DNA of 64,000 nt, from the NCBI RefSeq assembly GCF_036203305.1, contig NZ_CP108131.1:4030001-4094000 (forward strand). The letters run 5' to 3'. This DNA comes from Streptomyces sp. NBC_00190. GTDB taxonomy: Bacteria > Actinomycetota > Actinomycetes > Streptomycetales > Streptomycetaceae. Positions 28,842-38,276 of this stretch are shown in pieces. The notes beneath the pieces were generated by a model. That model did no database searches. It worked only from the letters and a program-made list of their open reading frames with translations, and was not told the DNA's origin. The translations under genes were made by a program, and so were the position numbers. Numbering within the stretch: the first letter of the stretch is position 1; the number at the start of each line of letters is the position of its first letter.

Positions 28842-30227
28842 TCAGCCGATGCCCCGCCAGCCCTGCGGGTCCACCCCGCCGGGCACCGGGGCCCCGGCCT
28901 CGTAGGGCTCCCGCGTGAACACGAAGGACGCCAGATCGAGGTGGCTCACCGAGCCGTCCTCGCGGCGCACCGCCCGCAGCGTCTCCCCCGCGTAGTAGCC
29001 GTTCACGCCCGTCCAACTGCCGTCCGGCTCCGCCCGGAAGCGGGCCGACCGCCCCATCGCGCCGACCGGTCCCAGCTCCAGCGACCCGTCCGCCTTCAGT
29101 CGCACCACCTGCACGGAAGTCCCCCAGTACCAGGGGCCGCACAGCTCCAGCGGCACCTGGTCGGACTCCGCGAAGGGCCGCCACGGCTTCGGGATCCGCG
29201 GCTCGGCCTCCGCGACGATGCCCACGAGGTCCGCTGCCAGCGCCGCGGCCGCGAGCCCCGAGGTGCAGTTCGCCAGCGCCACCGCCGCCACGTCGTCCGC
29301 CTCGCTCAGCCACAGCCCCGCGACGAACCCGGGCAGCGATCCGCTGTGCCCCGCCAACCGGTACGCGCCATGGGCCACCAGTTGCATCCCCAGCCCGTAG
29401 CCGAGATCGGCGGAACCGGGCTCCGGGGGCGCGGCCGGCGTACGCATCTCCCGTACCGACTCCACGTTCAGCACCCGCTCGTCGCCCCGGAGCAGGAAGT
29501 CCGCGAACCGCGCCAAGTCCCTTGTCGTGGACCACAGCTGACCCGCCGGAGCCATCAGCCCGAGGTCCTCCAAGGGCTCGGGCATCATCACGTCGGCCCA
29601 CGGATGCACCGCCCAGCCGCCCGCGTTCGGCGCCTGCGGCAGCACACTCGTCCGGTCAAGCCCGAGCGGCTCCAGGACCTCGGCCCGCAGCACCTCTTCC
29701 CACGGCTTCCCGCGCAGCGCCTCGACGAGCGAACCCAGGAGCGTGTAACCCGGGTTGGAGTAGTGGTGCCGGGTCCCCGGCGTGTGCTTGAACGGCTCTT
29801 CACCCAGCACGTCGGCGAGCTCGGGCCGCAGTTCACCGGGCGTACGCTCCCACCACGGGCCGGGCGTCTCCGCCGCCAGTCCACCGGTGTGGGACAGCAG
29901 TTGGGCGATGGTCACCTCACCGGCGCCGGCGCCCGGCAGGTGCTTCTCCAGCGGATCCGCGAGCGCCAGCAGCCCCTCGTCGCGCAGCCGCATCACCAGT
30001 ACGGCGGTGAAGGTCTTGGTGATCGACCCGATCCGGTACTGGACGTTCCCGTCCGGGCCGTGGCCCTCCACCGAGGTCCGGGAGCCCTCCCAGACCACCT
30101 GCCCGCCGCGAGCGACCGCCGCCACCACGGAGGGCGCCCGTCCTTCGCTCTGCGCGACGGCGATCCGGTGCCTCAGCGCACGCCGGGTGGAAGGGAGAAG
30201 TTCCAGGTCCTCAGAGAGCTCATCCAT
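28842..30227 (-). CDS. Serine hydrolase of the beta-lactamase/D-Ala-D-Ala peptidase class C type
   Basis: 461 residues. SITK (Ser68, Lys71) is the nucleophile motif, HHYSNPGYTLLG supplies the Tyr-Ser-Asn motif, and LAGHSGSLPGF fits the third motif (HxG). No signal peptide is obvious, so it may be cytoplasmic, which would argue against a secreted beta-lactamase; esterase or peptidase activity is more likely. The C-terminal ~130 residues form a lipocalin-like extension. It ends the strand started by dnaB, 9 bp downstream of it. Confidence 0.85.
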   Translation of the reverse strand: MDELSEDLELLPSTRRALRHRIAVAQSEGRAPSVVAAVARGGQVVWEGSRTSVEGHGPDGNVQYRIGSITKTFTAVLVMRLRDEGLLALADPLEKHLPGAGAGEVTIAQLLSHTGGLAAETPGPWWERTPGELRPELADVLGEEPFKHTPGTRHHYSNPGYTLLGSLVEALRGKPWEEVLRAEVLEPLGLDRTSVLPQAPNAGGWAVHPWADVMMPEPLEDLGLMAPAGQLWSTTRDLARFADFLLRGDERVLNVESVREMRTPAAPPEPGSADLGYGLGMQLVAHGAYRLAGHSGSLPGFVAGLWLSEADDVAAVALANCTSGLAAAALAADLVGIVAEAEPRIPKPWRPFAESDQVPLELCGPWYWGTSVQVVRLKADGSLELGPVGAMGRSARFRAEPDGSWTGVNGYYAGETLRAVRREDGSVSHLDLASFVFTREPYEAGAPVPGGVDPQGWRGIG

Positions 30228-30236
30228 GATCGGATG

Positions 30237-31724
30237 CTACGTGTTGGCCATGTCCACGAACCGCGAATAATGGCCCTGGAAGGCCACGGTGATCGTCGCC
30301 GTCGGGCCGTTACGGTGCTTTGCCACGATCAGGTCCGCCTCGCCCGCGCGGGGGGACTCCTTCTCGTACGCGTCCTCACGGTGCAGCAGGATCACCATGT
30401 CCGCGTCCTGCTCGATCGAACCCGACTCACGCAGGTCGGAGACCATCGGCTTCTTGTCGGTGCGCTGCTCGGGACCACGGTTCAGCTGGGAGAGCGCGAT
30501 CACCGGGACCTCCAGCTCCTTCGCCAGCAGCTTGAGGTTTCGGGACATGTCCGAAACCTCCTGCTGCCGGCTCTCGGGACGGCGCGAGCCACCCGACTGC
30601 ATCAGCTGGAGGTAGTCGATGACCACGAGGGAGAGGTCGTTGCGCTGCTTGAGCCGACGGCACTTGGCCCGGATCTCCATCATCGACAGGTTGGGGGAGT
30701 CGTCGATGTACAGCGGCGCGGCGGACACGTCCGGCATCCGGCGGGCCAGCCGGGTCCAGTCGTCGTCCGTCATCGTGCCGGAGCGCATGTGGTGCAGCGC
30801 CACCCGGGCCTCCGCCGAGAGCAGGCGCATCGCGATCTCGTTGCGCCCCATTTCGAGGGAGAAGATCACGCTGGGCAGGTTGCTCTTGATGGAGCAGGCA
30901 CGGGCGAAGTCCAGCGCGAGCGTGGACTTGCCCATCGCGGGACGGGCGGCGATGACGATCATCTGGCCCGGGTGCAGGCCGTTGGTCAGCGAGTCGAGGT
31001 CCGTGAAGCCGGTCGGCACGCCCGACATCTGGCCGCTGCGCGATCCGATCGCCTCGATCTCGTCGAGCGCGCCCTCCATGATGTCACCCAGCGGCAGGTA
31101 GTCCTCGGAGGTCCGCTGCTCGGTGACTGCGTAGATCTCGGCCTGGGCGCTGTTGACGATCTCGTCGACGTCGCCGTCGGCCGCATAGCCCATCTGTGTG
31201 ATCTTGGTGCCAGCCGCGACCAGCCGCCGCAGGACGGCCCTCTCGTGGACGATCTCCGCGTAGTACTCGGCGTTCGCGGCCGTCGGGACGGACTGCACCA
31301 GCGTGTGCAGGTACGAGGCCCCGCCGACCTTGCTGATCTCCCCGCGCCGGGTCAGCTCGGCGCCGACGGTGATCGGGTCGGCCGGCTCGCCCTTGGCGTA
31401 CAGGTCGAGGATGGCCTGGTAGATCGTCTCGTGCGAGGGCCGGTAGAAGTCGTGGCCCTTGAGGACCTCCACGACATCGGCGATCGCGTCCTTGGACAGC
31501 AGCATGCCGCCGAGCACCGACTGCTCGGCGTCGAGGTCCTGCGGGGGGACGCGCTCGAAGCCGCCGGCACCACCGCCGCCGTCCCAGGAGCCGCCCTCGC
31601 GGCCCCGGTCGTGCTGTTCGTCCCCGCGGCCACGGCCTTCGCTGTTGCGGCGGGTACGGGCGGGCAGACGGTCGCTCGGACCACTGTCGGCCCAAGGGTC
31701 GTCCATGGGCTCGGGCATACTCAC
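30237..31724 (-). CDS. dnaB: Replicative DNA helicase DnaB
   Basis: 495 residues from a GTG at 31724 (or ATG at 31718) behind GGAGGAGG; the long upstream frame is non-coding. Disordered Gly/Arg-rich start, N-terminal collar domain (PPQDLDAEQSVLGGMLL), then the RecA-like domain with Walker A AARPAMGKST (about 260-268) and Walker B LVVIDYLQLM. No intein interrupts it. The upstream 434-bp gap carries four DnaA-box-like sequences. Confidence 0.97.
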   Translation of the reverse strand: MSMPEPMDDPWADSGPSDRLPARTRRNSEGRGRGDEQHDRGREGGSWDGGGGAGGFERVPPQDLDAEQSVLGGMLLSKDAIADVVEVLKGHDFYRPSHETIYQAILDLYAKGEPADPITVGAELTRRGEISKVGGASYLHTLVQSVPTAANAEYYAEIVHERAVLRRLVAAGTKITQMGYAADGDVDEIVNSAQAEIYAVTEQRTSEDYLPLGDIMEGALDEIEAIGSRSGQMSGVPTGFTDLDSLTNGLHPGQMIVIAARPAMGKSTLALDFARACSIKSNLPSVIFSLEMGRNEIAMRLLSAEARVALHHMRSGTMTDDDWTRLARRMPDVSAAPLYIDDSPNLSMMEIRAKCRRLKQRNDLSLVVIDYLQLMQSGGSRRPESRQQEVSDMSRNLKLLAKELEVPVIALSQLNRGPEQRTDKKPMVSDLRESGSIEQDADMVILLHREDAYEKESPRAGEADLIVAKHRNGPTATITVAFQGHYSRFVDMANT

Positions 31725-32158
31725 CGGGCCGCCTCCTCCCGTCCGCAACGCGGACCTCGCCGTGCCATTCTTTCTACGACACGGCTCTGACATATGGGGC
31801 ACCCGAATCGGCTGTCGTCGAGTCGGGCAACGCACCACGGTAGGGCCGCGAGCGGCGTCAGCCAATCTTGTTATCCACAGGGTGTGTGGATGAGATGTGG
31901 ACGACGGCGCCAATGCTGTGGGTAAGTCCCCGGAAGCTGTGCACGGACCGGGGGACGAGGCTGTGGACAAAATCACCTGACCCACCCCGACACCCCACCT
32001 GACCTGCAATTTCCTTCTCCACGGACCGTGGGTCGGAAAATTCTTGGCCACTGTCTCAAGATCGCCTCCAACGGGTTGCGGAGAACGCGCAAGTCAGCGG
32101 CCCGGTAAGGATCCAAAGGGCCTTGCATCTATTACCTGTGGAAGATTAGATTGAGCAC
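31725..32158. promoter_or_regulatory. dnaB / MATE divergent region with DnaA-box cluster
   Basis: This gap contains TTATCCACA at 31871-31879, TGTGGATGA at 31885-31893, TGTGGACGA at 31896-31904 and a perfect Streptomyces DnaA box (TGTGGACAA, i.e. TTGTCCACA) at 31962-31970. The cluster lies 147-246 bp upstream of dnaB. DnaA could regulate dnaB or be titrated here. No gene is visible. Confidence 0.6.
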
Positions 32159-33496
32159 ATGACACAGGCCCCCGTCGCACCGAAGGCTGCTCCGAGACGG
32201 CACGACCGAGAGATCTTCGCGCTCGCCGTCCCCGCCTTCGGCGCCCTCGTCGCCGAACCGCTCTTCGTGATGGCCGACAGCGCCATCGTCGGGCATCTCG
32301 GGACACCCCAGCTGGCCGGCCTCGGCATCGCCGCCGCTCTGCTCACCACCGCCGTGAGCGTCTTCGTCTTCCTCGCCTACGCCACCACCGCGGCCGTCGC
32401 CCGCCGGGTCGGAGCGGGCGACCTGCAGGCGGCGATCCGGCAGGGCATGGACGGCATCTGGCTCGCCCTCCTGATCGGCGCGGTCGTCATCGCCGTGGTC
32501 CTGCCCGCGGCCCCCGGGCTGATCTCTCTGTTCGGGGCGTCCGACACCGTCGCCCCGTACGCGATCACATATCTGCGGATCTCCGCGCTCGGCATCCCGG
32601 CCATGCTCATGGTCCTGGCCGCCACCGGCGTCGTCCGGGGCCTCCAGGACACCCGTACGCCGCTCTACGTGGCCGTCGGCGGCTTCGCCCTCAACGCTGC
32701 CCTGAACGTCCTCCTGGTCTACGGTGCGGGACTCGGGATCGCCGGCTCCGCCTGGGGCACGGTCATCGCCCAGTGCGCCATGGCCGCCGCCTACCTCGTC
32801 GTCGTCGTACGCGGCGCCCGGCGGCACAGCGCCTCCCTGCGCCCCGACATCGCGGGAATCCGGGCCTGCGCACAGGCCGGCGCGCCCCTGCTCGTCCGCA
32901 CGCTGTCCCTGCGCGCCATCCTGATGATCGCGACCGCCGTGGCCGCCCGGCTCGGCGACGCCGACATCGCGGCCCACCAGATCCTGCTCGCGCTGTGGAG
33001 CCTGCTCGCCTTCGCCCTGGACGCCATCGCGATCGCAGGCCAGGCGATCATCGGCCGCTACCTGGGCGCGAGCGACACCGAGGGCGCCAAGGCCGTCTGC
33101 CGACGGATGGTGCAGTGGGGTATCGCGGCGGGCATCGTGCTCGGCCTGCTGGTCGTCCTGGCCCGCCCCGTGTTCATTGCGCTGTTCACCAGCGATCCGG
33201 CGGTCGAGGACGCCCTGCTGCCCGCACTCCTGGTCGTAGCCCTCTCCCAGCCCGTCTCCGGCATCGTCTTCGTTCTCGACGGGGTCCTGATGGGTGCGGG
33301 CGACGGCCCCTACCTGGCCTGGGCGATGCTGCTGACACTGGCCGTGTTCACCCCGGCGGCGCTCCTCGTGCCGGCCCTGGGGGGCGGCCTGACGGCGCTG
33401 TGGTGGGCCATGACGCTGATGATGCTGGTCCGGATGGTCACCCTCCAGCTCCGGGCCCGCTCGGGCCGGTGGCTGGTCGCAGGAGCCACCCGCTAG
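32159..33496 (+). CDS. MATE-family efflux transporter (DinF type)
   Basis: 445 residues, twelve hydrophobic helices, with the family patterns LAVPAFGALVAEPLFVMADSAIVGHLGT at the start and a symmetric second half (DADIAAHQILLALW). Substrate and coupling ion unknown. It is convergent with the rplI operon and ends before a parS site. Confidence 0.92.
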   Translation: MTQAPVAPKAAPRRHDREIFALAVPAFGALVAEPLFVMADSAIVGHLGTPQLAGLGIAAALLTTAVSVFVFLAYATTAAVARRVGAGDLQAAIRQGMDGIWLALLIGAVVIAVVLPAAPGLISLFGASDTVAPYAITYLRISALGIPAMLMVLAATGVVRGLQDTRTPLYVAVGGFALNAALNVLLVYGAGLGIAGSAWGTVIAQCAMAAAYLVVVVRGARRHSASLRPDIAGIRACAQAGAPLLVRTLSLRAILMIATAVAARLGDADIAAHQILLALWSLLAFALDAIAIAGQAIIGRYLGASDTEGAKAVCRRMVQWGIAAGIVLGLLVVLARPVFIALFTSDPAVEDALLPALLVVALSQPVSGIVFVLDGVLMGAGDGPYLAWAMLLTLAVFTPAALLVPALGGGLTALWWAMTLMMLVRMVTLQLRARSGRWLVAGATR

Positions 33497-33521
33497 CCGA
33501 CGGCCGCCAGCCGCCGGCGAT

Positions 33522-33535
33522 GTTTCACGTGAAAC
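33522..33535. other. parS: parS site 4
   Basis: Perfect GTTTCACGTGAAAC inside a 26-base palindrome (33516-33541) just after the MATE stop codon and before the shared terminator. Confidence 0.95.
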
Positions 33536-33555
33536 ATCGCCGCCCCGCCAACGAC

Positions 33556-33588
33556 GAAGGGCCGCACCCCGGTGGGGTGCGGCCCTTC
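33556..33588. terminator. Bidirectional terminator between MATE gene and rplI
   Basis: GAAGGGCCGCACCCC (33556-33570) and GGGGTGCGGCCCTTC (33574-33588): perfect 15-bp stem with a 3-base loop. Confidence 0.9.
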
Positions 33589-33599
33589 ATGCGCAGCCC

Positions 33600-34046
33600 T
33601 TAGGCGGCGACGACCTCGATGCCCACGTTCGCGGCCACGTCGGCGTGCAGACGCACGGAGACCTGGTACGAACCGAGGGTCTTGATCGGGGAGCCCAGCT
33701 CGACGCGGCGCTTGTCGACCTTCGGGCCGCCCGAGGACTCGATCGCCGTGGCGATGTCGGCCGGGGTCACGGAACCGAAGAGACGACCGGCGTCACCCGC
33801 GCGGGTGGCCAGACGGACCTTCACACCCTCGAGCTTGGCCTTGACCTCGTTGGCCTGCTCGATGGTCGCGATCTCGTGGATCTTGCGGGCGCGGCGGATC
33901 TGCGCCACGTCCTTCTCGCCACCCTTGGTCCAGCGGATCGCGAAACCACGCGGGACCAGGTAGTTGCGAGCGTAACCGTCCTTGACGTCGACGACATCGC
34001 CGGCGGCACCGAGGCCAGAAACCTCGTGGGTCAGGATGATCTTCAT
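33600..34046 (-). CDS. rplI: 50S ribosomal protein bL9
   Basis: 148 residues, [34 protein letters not shown], the standard bL9 N-terminal domain with the long connecting helix. Last gene of the rpsF-ssb-rpsR-rplI operon, followed by a strong hairpin terminator. Confidence 0.98.
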   Translation of the reverse strand: MKIILTHEVSGLGAAGDVVDVKDGYARNYLVPRGFAIRWTKGGEKDVAQIRRARKIHEIATIEQANEVKAKLEGVKVRLATRAGDAGRLFGSVTPADIATAIESSGGPKVDKRRVELGSPIKTLGSYQVSVRLHADVAANVGIEVVAA

Positions 34047-34064
34047 TAGTCGGTCACCCTTTCC

Positions 34065-34301
34065 TTATCGCGCGGTGGACGTGTAGGGCAGCAGCGCCAT
34101 CTCACGGCTGTTCTTGACGGCCGTGGCGACGTCACGCTGGTGCTGCGTGCAGTTGCCGGTAACGCGGCGGGCACGGATCTTGCCGCGGTCGGAAATGAAC
34201 TTCCGCAGCATGTTCGTGTCCTTGTAGTCCACGTACACGGTCTTGTCCTTGCAGAACGCGCAGACCTTCTTCTTAGGCTTGCGCACAGGCGGCTTCGCCA
34301 T
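34065..34301 (-). CDS. rpsR: 30S ribosomal protein bS18
   Basis: 78 residues with [12 protein letters not shown] (Cys pair) and [19 protein letters not shown]. The C-terminus is cut after YTSTAR, normal for the family. The Cys-containing paralogue is the Zn-ribbon type in which Streptomyces also has a Zn-independent alternate elsewhere. Confidence 0.98.
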   Translation of the reverse strand: MAKPPVRKPKKKVCAFCKDKTVYVDYKDTNMLRKFISDRGKIRARRVTGNCTQHQRDVATAVKNSREMALLPYTSTAR

Positions 34302-34344
34302 TGTGTCTCTCCTGTGAAATCAAGAAGTGGGGATGCGAGCTGCC

Positions 34345-34938
34345 CTAGAAGGGCGGCTCGTCCGAGTAGCCACCGCCGGAGCCGCCGGAGCTTCCGCCCC
34401 AACCGCCCCCGCCGCCGCCCTGCTGCTGGCCACCGGCCGGCGCGCTGGACGCCCACGGGTCGTCGGAGGGAGCTCCGCCGCCCTGCGGCTGCTGGCCACC
34501 GGGGGCTCCGCCCCAGTTGCCACCGCCGCCGCCCTGCTGCTGACCGCCGCCGAACCCACCCTGACCACCGCGACCGGTGGTCTTGGCGACCTTGGCCGTG
34601 GCGTTCTTCAGGCTGGGGCCGACTTCCTCGACGTCCAGCTCGTAGACCGTGCGCTTGACACCCTCACGGTCCTCGTACGACCGCTGCCTCAGCCGGCCCT
34701 GCACGATGACGCGCATGCCCCGCTGAAGGGACTCGGCGACGTTCTCGGCCGCCTGCCGCCACACCGAGCAGGTCAGGAACAGGCTCTCGCCGTCCTTCCA
34801 CTCATTGGTCTGACGGTCGAAGGTGCGGGGGGTGGACGCGACACGGAACTTCGCGACCGCCGCACCCGAGGGGGTGAAGCGCAGCTCGGGGTCGTCGACG
34901 AGATTGCCGACGACCGTGATGACGGTCTCGCCTGCCAT
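34345..34938 (-). CDS. ssb: Single-stranded DNA-binding protein (SsbA)
   Basis: 197 residues. N-terminal OB fold ([20 protein letters not shown]), then a Gly/Gln-rich disordered linker and the acidic tip YSDEPPF that recruits repair and replication partners. In the rpsF operon, it is the essential paralogue. Confidence 0.97.
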   Translation of the reverse strand: MAGETVITVVGNLVDDPELRFTPSGAAVAKFRVASTPRTFDRQTNEWKDGESLFLTCSVWRQAAENVAESLQRGMRVIVQGRLRQRSYEDREGVKRTVYELDVEEVGPSLKNATAKVAKTTGRGGQGGFGGGQQQGGGGGNWGGAPGGQQPQGGGAPSDDPWASSAPAGGQQQGGGGGGWGGSSGGSGGGYSDEPPF

Positions 34939-35010
34939 GGATGAACCTCTCGGCGGGGATTGCTGCTGGGCTGCTGTGCTACTCGGTCCCGATTACCGCT
35001 GAACCGAAGT

Positions 35011-35301
35011 TCAGTGGGTCTCGGGGCGAAGGACCTTGGTCCGGAGAACCGACTCGTTCAGGTTCATCTGTCGGTCAAGCTCCTTGACGACCGCAGGCTC
35101 GGCCTGAAGGTCGATGACCGAGTAGATGCCCTCGGGCTTCTTCTTGATCTCGTAAGCGAGACGACGACGGCCCCAGGTGTCGACCTTCTCGACCTTTCCG
35201 TTGCCCTCACGGACGACGGAGAGGAAGTTCTCGATCAGCGGCGAGACAGCGCGCTCCTCGAGATCGGGGTCGAGGATGACCATCACTTCGTAGTGACGCA
35301 T
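35011..35301 (-). CDS. rpsF: 30S ribosomal protein bS6
   Basis: 96 residues from the ATG at 35301 with AAAGGAGG upstream; [19 protein letters not shown] is the normal bS6 start. First gene of the operon. The 251-bp gap to the next plus-strand gene holds its promoter and nothing else recognised. Confidence 0.98.
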   Translation of the reverse strand: MRHYEVMVILDPDLEERAVSPLIENFLSVVREGNGKVEKVDTWGRRRLAYEIKKKPEGIYSVIDLQAEPAVVKELDRQMNLNESVLRTKVLRPETH

Positions 35302-35552
35302 GTGGAACCCACCTCCTTTGGACTCAGCGGCCACGGTCGTTCCGTGGCAGGAGGGTCGTGATGCGTGCGCACGGCATCCGCAGAGCAGACACCGCGCAGA
35401 CCGTACAGACTACCTGCTCGACTCCTTCCGGTTGAAATCCGGCAGGGGGAGGCCACAATCTGTATCCATCGGGTGTGCTCGGTGCTATGCCTTCGGCCCC
35501 CGCCGGAGACAGCCCGCAGCACCGCTCTGCTTCAGCCAGGAGGTGCCTTCCG

Positions 35553-35879
35553 ATGGCACAGGCAATGCGGCCCCAGTCCTCGCCCCAGTCCCCGCCCCCG
35601 TCGATCTCCCTCTTGTCCACCGACGGCAAGCCCCACCCGCTGCAGGACACCCTGATGGCGGCCACCTTGATCCTCGGAGCCGTGGCGTTCGTCACGGCGT
35701 TCTTCCACAACCTGCACCTGCTCACCACGTGGGCCGGACTGATCGGGATCCTGACCGGCGCGTACGGACAGTTCGTCTCCGTCACGACACGCGAGCGCTT
35801 CGCGCTGATCATCGGCCTTGGCGCGTCTGCCATCGGCTTCTTCCTCGGCATGTTCCACGGCGGCCTTTTCGGCGGCTGA
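35553..35879 (+). CDS. Small two/three-helix membrane protein, function unknown
   Basis: 108 residues from an ATG with a strong AGGAGGTG upstream. Short Pro/Ser/Gln-rich N-terminus, then hydrophobic helices (TLMAATLILGAVAFVTAFF, LTTWAGLIGILTGAYGQFVSV, FALIIGLGASAIGFFLGMF). No known motif. It lies 140 bp before femX on the same strand. Confidence 0.8.
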   Translation: MAQAMRPQSSPQSPPPSISLLSTDGKPHPLQDTLMAATLILGAVAFVTAFFHNLHLLTTWAGLIGILTGAYGQFVSVTTRERFALIIGLGASAIGFFLGMFHGGLFGG

Positions 35880-36019
35880 CCGGGCTGACCGGGGTACCTC
35901 CGCGACGGGGCACCGGCCGCAGCGCGGCCCGGGCCCCGGCCCGTCCCCCAGATGGGTGGCGCCCCTGTCGCAGTAGGCTTCGCGCCATAGCCAGCGAAGT
36001 CGCCGGAGGAGCACCCCGC

Positions 36020-37138
36020 ATGAGCCTGTCCCTGAGGACCATCAGCCGAGAGCAGCATCTGGCCTACCTCCAGAGCCTGCCGTCGGCTAGCCACTGCCAG
36101 GTCCCGGCATGGGCCGACGTCAAGAACGAATGGCGTTCGGAGAACCTCGGCTGGTTCGACAAGTCCGGCGAACTCGTCGGTGCCGCACTGGTGCTGTACC
36201 GGCAGCTGCCCAAGGTGAAGCGATACCTCGCGTACCTGCCAGAGGGCCCGGTCATCAACTGGTACGCCCCGAACCTGGAGGAGTGGCTCCAGCCGATGCT
36301 GGCGCACCTGAAGAACCAGGGCGCCTTCACCGTGAAGATGGGCCCGCCCGTCGTCATCCGCCGCTGGAACTCCACCGCCATCAAGGCCGGCATCCAGGAC
36401 CCGGAAGTCAAGCGCCTGCGCGACGTGGAGGCCTCGCACATCGAGCCCCGCGCCTTCGAGGTCTCCGACAAGCTGCGCCGCATGGGCTGGCAGCAGGCCG
36501 AGGACGGCGGCGCCGGATTCGGCGACGTCCAGCCCCGCTACGTCTTCCAGGTGCCGCTGGCCAACCGCTCGCTGGACGATGTCCTCAAGGGCTTCAACCA
36601 GCTGTGGCGCCGCAACATCAAGAAGGCCGAGAAGGCCGGCGTCGAGGTCGTCCAGGGCGGCTACGAGGACCTGCCGACCTGGCAGCACCTGTACGAGATC
36701 ACGGCCGAGCGCGACAAGTTCCGCCCGCGCCCGCTCAGCTACTTCCAGCGCCAGTGGACGGCCCTCAACTCCGAGGACCCCAACCGGATGCGGCTGTACA
36801 TCGCCAAGCACGAGGGGGAGCCGCTGGCAGCCGCCACGATGCTCACCGTCGGCCAGCACGTCTGGTACTCGTACGGCGCCTCCGCCAACCACAAGCGCGA
36901 GGTACGTCCCTCGAACGCGATGCAGTGGCGGATGCTGCGCGACTCCTACGCGCTCGGTGCCAGCGTCTACGACCTGCGCGGTATCTCTGACACGCTGGAC
37001 GAGAACGACCACCTGTTCGGCCTGATCCAGTTCAAGGTCGGCACGGGCGGCGAAGCCGTCGAGTACGTCGGCGAGTGGGACTTCCCGCTCAACAAGGTGC
37101 TGCACAAGGCGCTCGACATGTATATGTCGCGTCGCTGA
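36020..37138 (+). CDS. femX: FemX-like aminoacyltransferase (peptidoglycan cross-bridge)
   Basis: 372 residues from ATG 36020 with GGAGGA at a 9-base distance. Fem/MurM-type double GNAT fold: SHCQVPAWADVKNEW near the start, then LWRRNIKKAEKAGV, and the C-terminal GLIQFKVGTGGEAVEYVGEWDF that is typical of FemXAB proteins. In S. coelicolor the syntenic FemX adds the first glycine of the interpeptide bridge to lipid II using Gly-tRNA. It precedes an alanine-racemase-fold gene by 72 bp. Confidence 0.92.
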   Translation: MSLSLRTISREQHLAYLQSLPSASHCQVPAWADVKNEWRSENLGWFDKSGELVGAALVLYRQLPKVKRYLAYLPEGPVINWYAPNLEEWLQPMLAHLKNQGAFTVKMGPPVVIRRWNSTAIKAGIQDPEVKRLRDVEASHIEPRAFEVSDKLRRMGWQQAEDGGAGFGDVQPRYVFQVPLANRSLDDVLKGFNQLWRRNIKKAEKAGVEVVQGGYEDLPTWQHLYEITAERDKFRPRPLSYFQRQWTALNSEDPNRMRLYIAKHEGEPLAAATMLTVGQHVWYSYGASANHKREVRPSNAMQWRMLRDSYALGASVYDLRGISDTLDENDHLFGLIQFKVGTGGEAVEYVGEWDFPLNKVLHKALDMYMSRR

Positions 37139-37210
37139 CCCCACCCCTCACCCCCACCCACCCACGCACCGCTGCATCCCGCAGCCATTCAGGAGAGGTT
37201 CCGGACGGGC

Positions 37211-38242
37211 ATGGCGCTCACGCTCTACGTCGACACCGCGCGCTGGCGTGCGCACCAGAAGCAGATCCAGGACCAGTTCCCCGGGATGATCCCGGTCTGC
37301 AAGGGCAACGGCTACGGCTTCGGCCACGAGCGGCTGTGCGAGGAGGCGACCCGGCTGGGCGCCGACGTCCTGGCCGTCGGGACCACGTACGAGGCCGCCA
37401 GCATCAAGGACTTCTTCGGCGGCGACCTGCTCGTCCTGACCCCGTTCCGGCGGGGCGAGGAGCCGGTGCCGCTGCCCGACCGGGTCATCCGATCGGTGTC
37501 CTCGCTGGACGGGGTCCGCGGCCTGGTCGGTGCCCGCGTGGTCATCGAGTGCATGAGCTCGATGCGCCGCCACGGCATCTCCGAGCAGGACCTGGGACAG
37601 CTGCACGCGGCGATCGAGGACGTCCGGCTGGAGGGCTTCGCCCTGCACCTGCCGCTGGACCGCCCCGACGGCTCGGACGCCGTCGAGGAGGTCATCGGCT
37701 GGATGGACCGGCTGCGCGCGGCCCGGCTGCCGCTGCACACCATGTTCGTCAGCCACCTGCGGGCCGAGGAGCTGGCGCGGCTTCAGCAGCAGTTCCCGCA
37801 GACCCGCTTCCGCGCCCGCATCGGCACGCGCCTGTGGCTGGGCGACCACGACGCGACCGAGTACCGCGGCGCGGTCCTCGACGTCACGCGCGTGGCCAAG
37901 GGCGACCGCTTCGGCTACCGCCAGCAGAAGGCCGCGTCCGACGGCTGGCTGGTCGTCGTGGCCGGCGGAACCTCGCACGGCGTGGGCCTGGAGGCCCCCA
38001 AGGCCCTCCACGGCGTGATGCCGCGTGCCAAGGGCGTCGCCCGGGCGGGCCTGGCCACGGTCAACCGGAACCTGTCGCCGTTCGTGTGGGCGGGCAAGCA
38101 GCGCTGGTTCGCGGAGCCGCCGCACATGCAGGTGTCGATCCTGTTCGTGCCGTCGGACGCGACCGAGCCGAAGGTCGGCGACGAGCTCGTGGCGCACCTG
38201 CGCCACACCACCACGCAGTTCGACCGGGTGCTCGACGCCTGA
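37211..38242 (+). CDS. Alanine racemase-fold PLP protein, probable amino-acid racemase of unknown substrate
   Basis: 343 residues. The N-terminal TIM-barrel of alanine racemases is present with the PLP lysine K31 in VCKGNGYGFG (VxKxNxYGxG type). The C-terminal beta domain, which in Alr holds the catalytic Tyr, is short and diverged (GTRLWLGDHDATEYRG; KALHGVMPRAKGVA), so it may not be a true alanine racemase. Placed after femX, it may make or sense an amino acid used in the cross-bridge; this is inference. The GGAGAGG ribosome binding site is 9 bases upstream. Confidence 0.8.
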   Translation: MALTLYVDTARWRAHQKQIQDQFPGMIPVCKGNGYGFGHERLCEEATRLGADVLAVGTTYEAASIKDFFGGDLLVLTPFRRGEEPVPLPDRVIRSVSSLDGVRGLVGARVVIECMSSMRRHGISEQDLGQLHAAIEDVRLEGFALHLPLDRPDGSDAVEEVIGWMDRLRAARLPLHTMFVSHLRAEELARLQQQFPQTRFRARIGTRLWLGDHDATEYRGAVLDVTRVAKGDRFGYRQQKAASDGWLVVVAGGTSHGVGLEAPKALHGVMPRAKGVARAGLATVNRNLSPFVWAGKQRWFAEPPHMQVSILFVPSDATEPKVGDELVAHLRHTTTQFDRVLDA

Positions 38243-38245
38243 CAG

Positions 38246-38274
38246 CCGTGTGCCGGTCCAGGGCCGGCACACGG
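38246..38274. terminator. Bidirectional terminator between racemase-fold gene and GT87 gene
   Basis: CCGTGTGCCGG (38246-38256) and CCGGCACACGG (38264-38274): perfect 11-bp stem between convergent genes. Confidence 0.85.
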
Positions 38275-38276
38275 GG

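Noticed and set aside
28941..31790. 949-codon plus-strand frame opposite the serine hydrolase and dnaB
   Set aside because: High-GC shadow without motifs; the minus strand has well-conserved genes.
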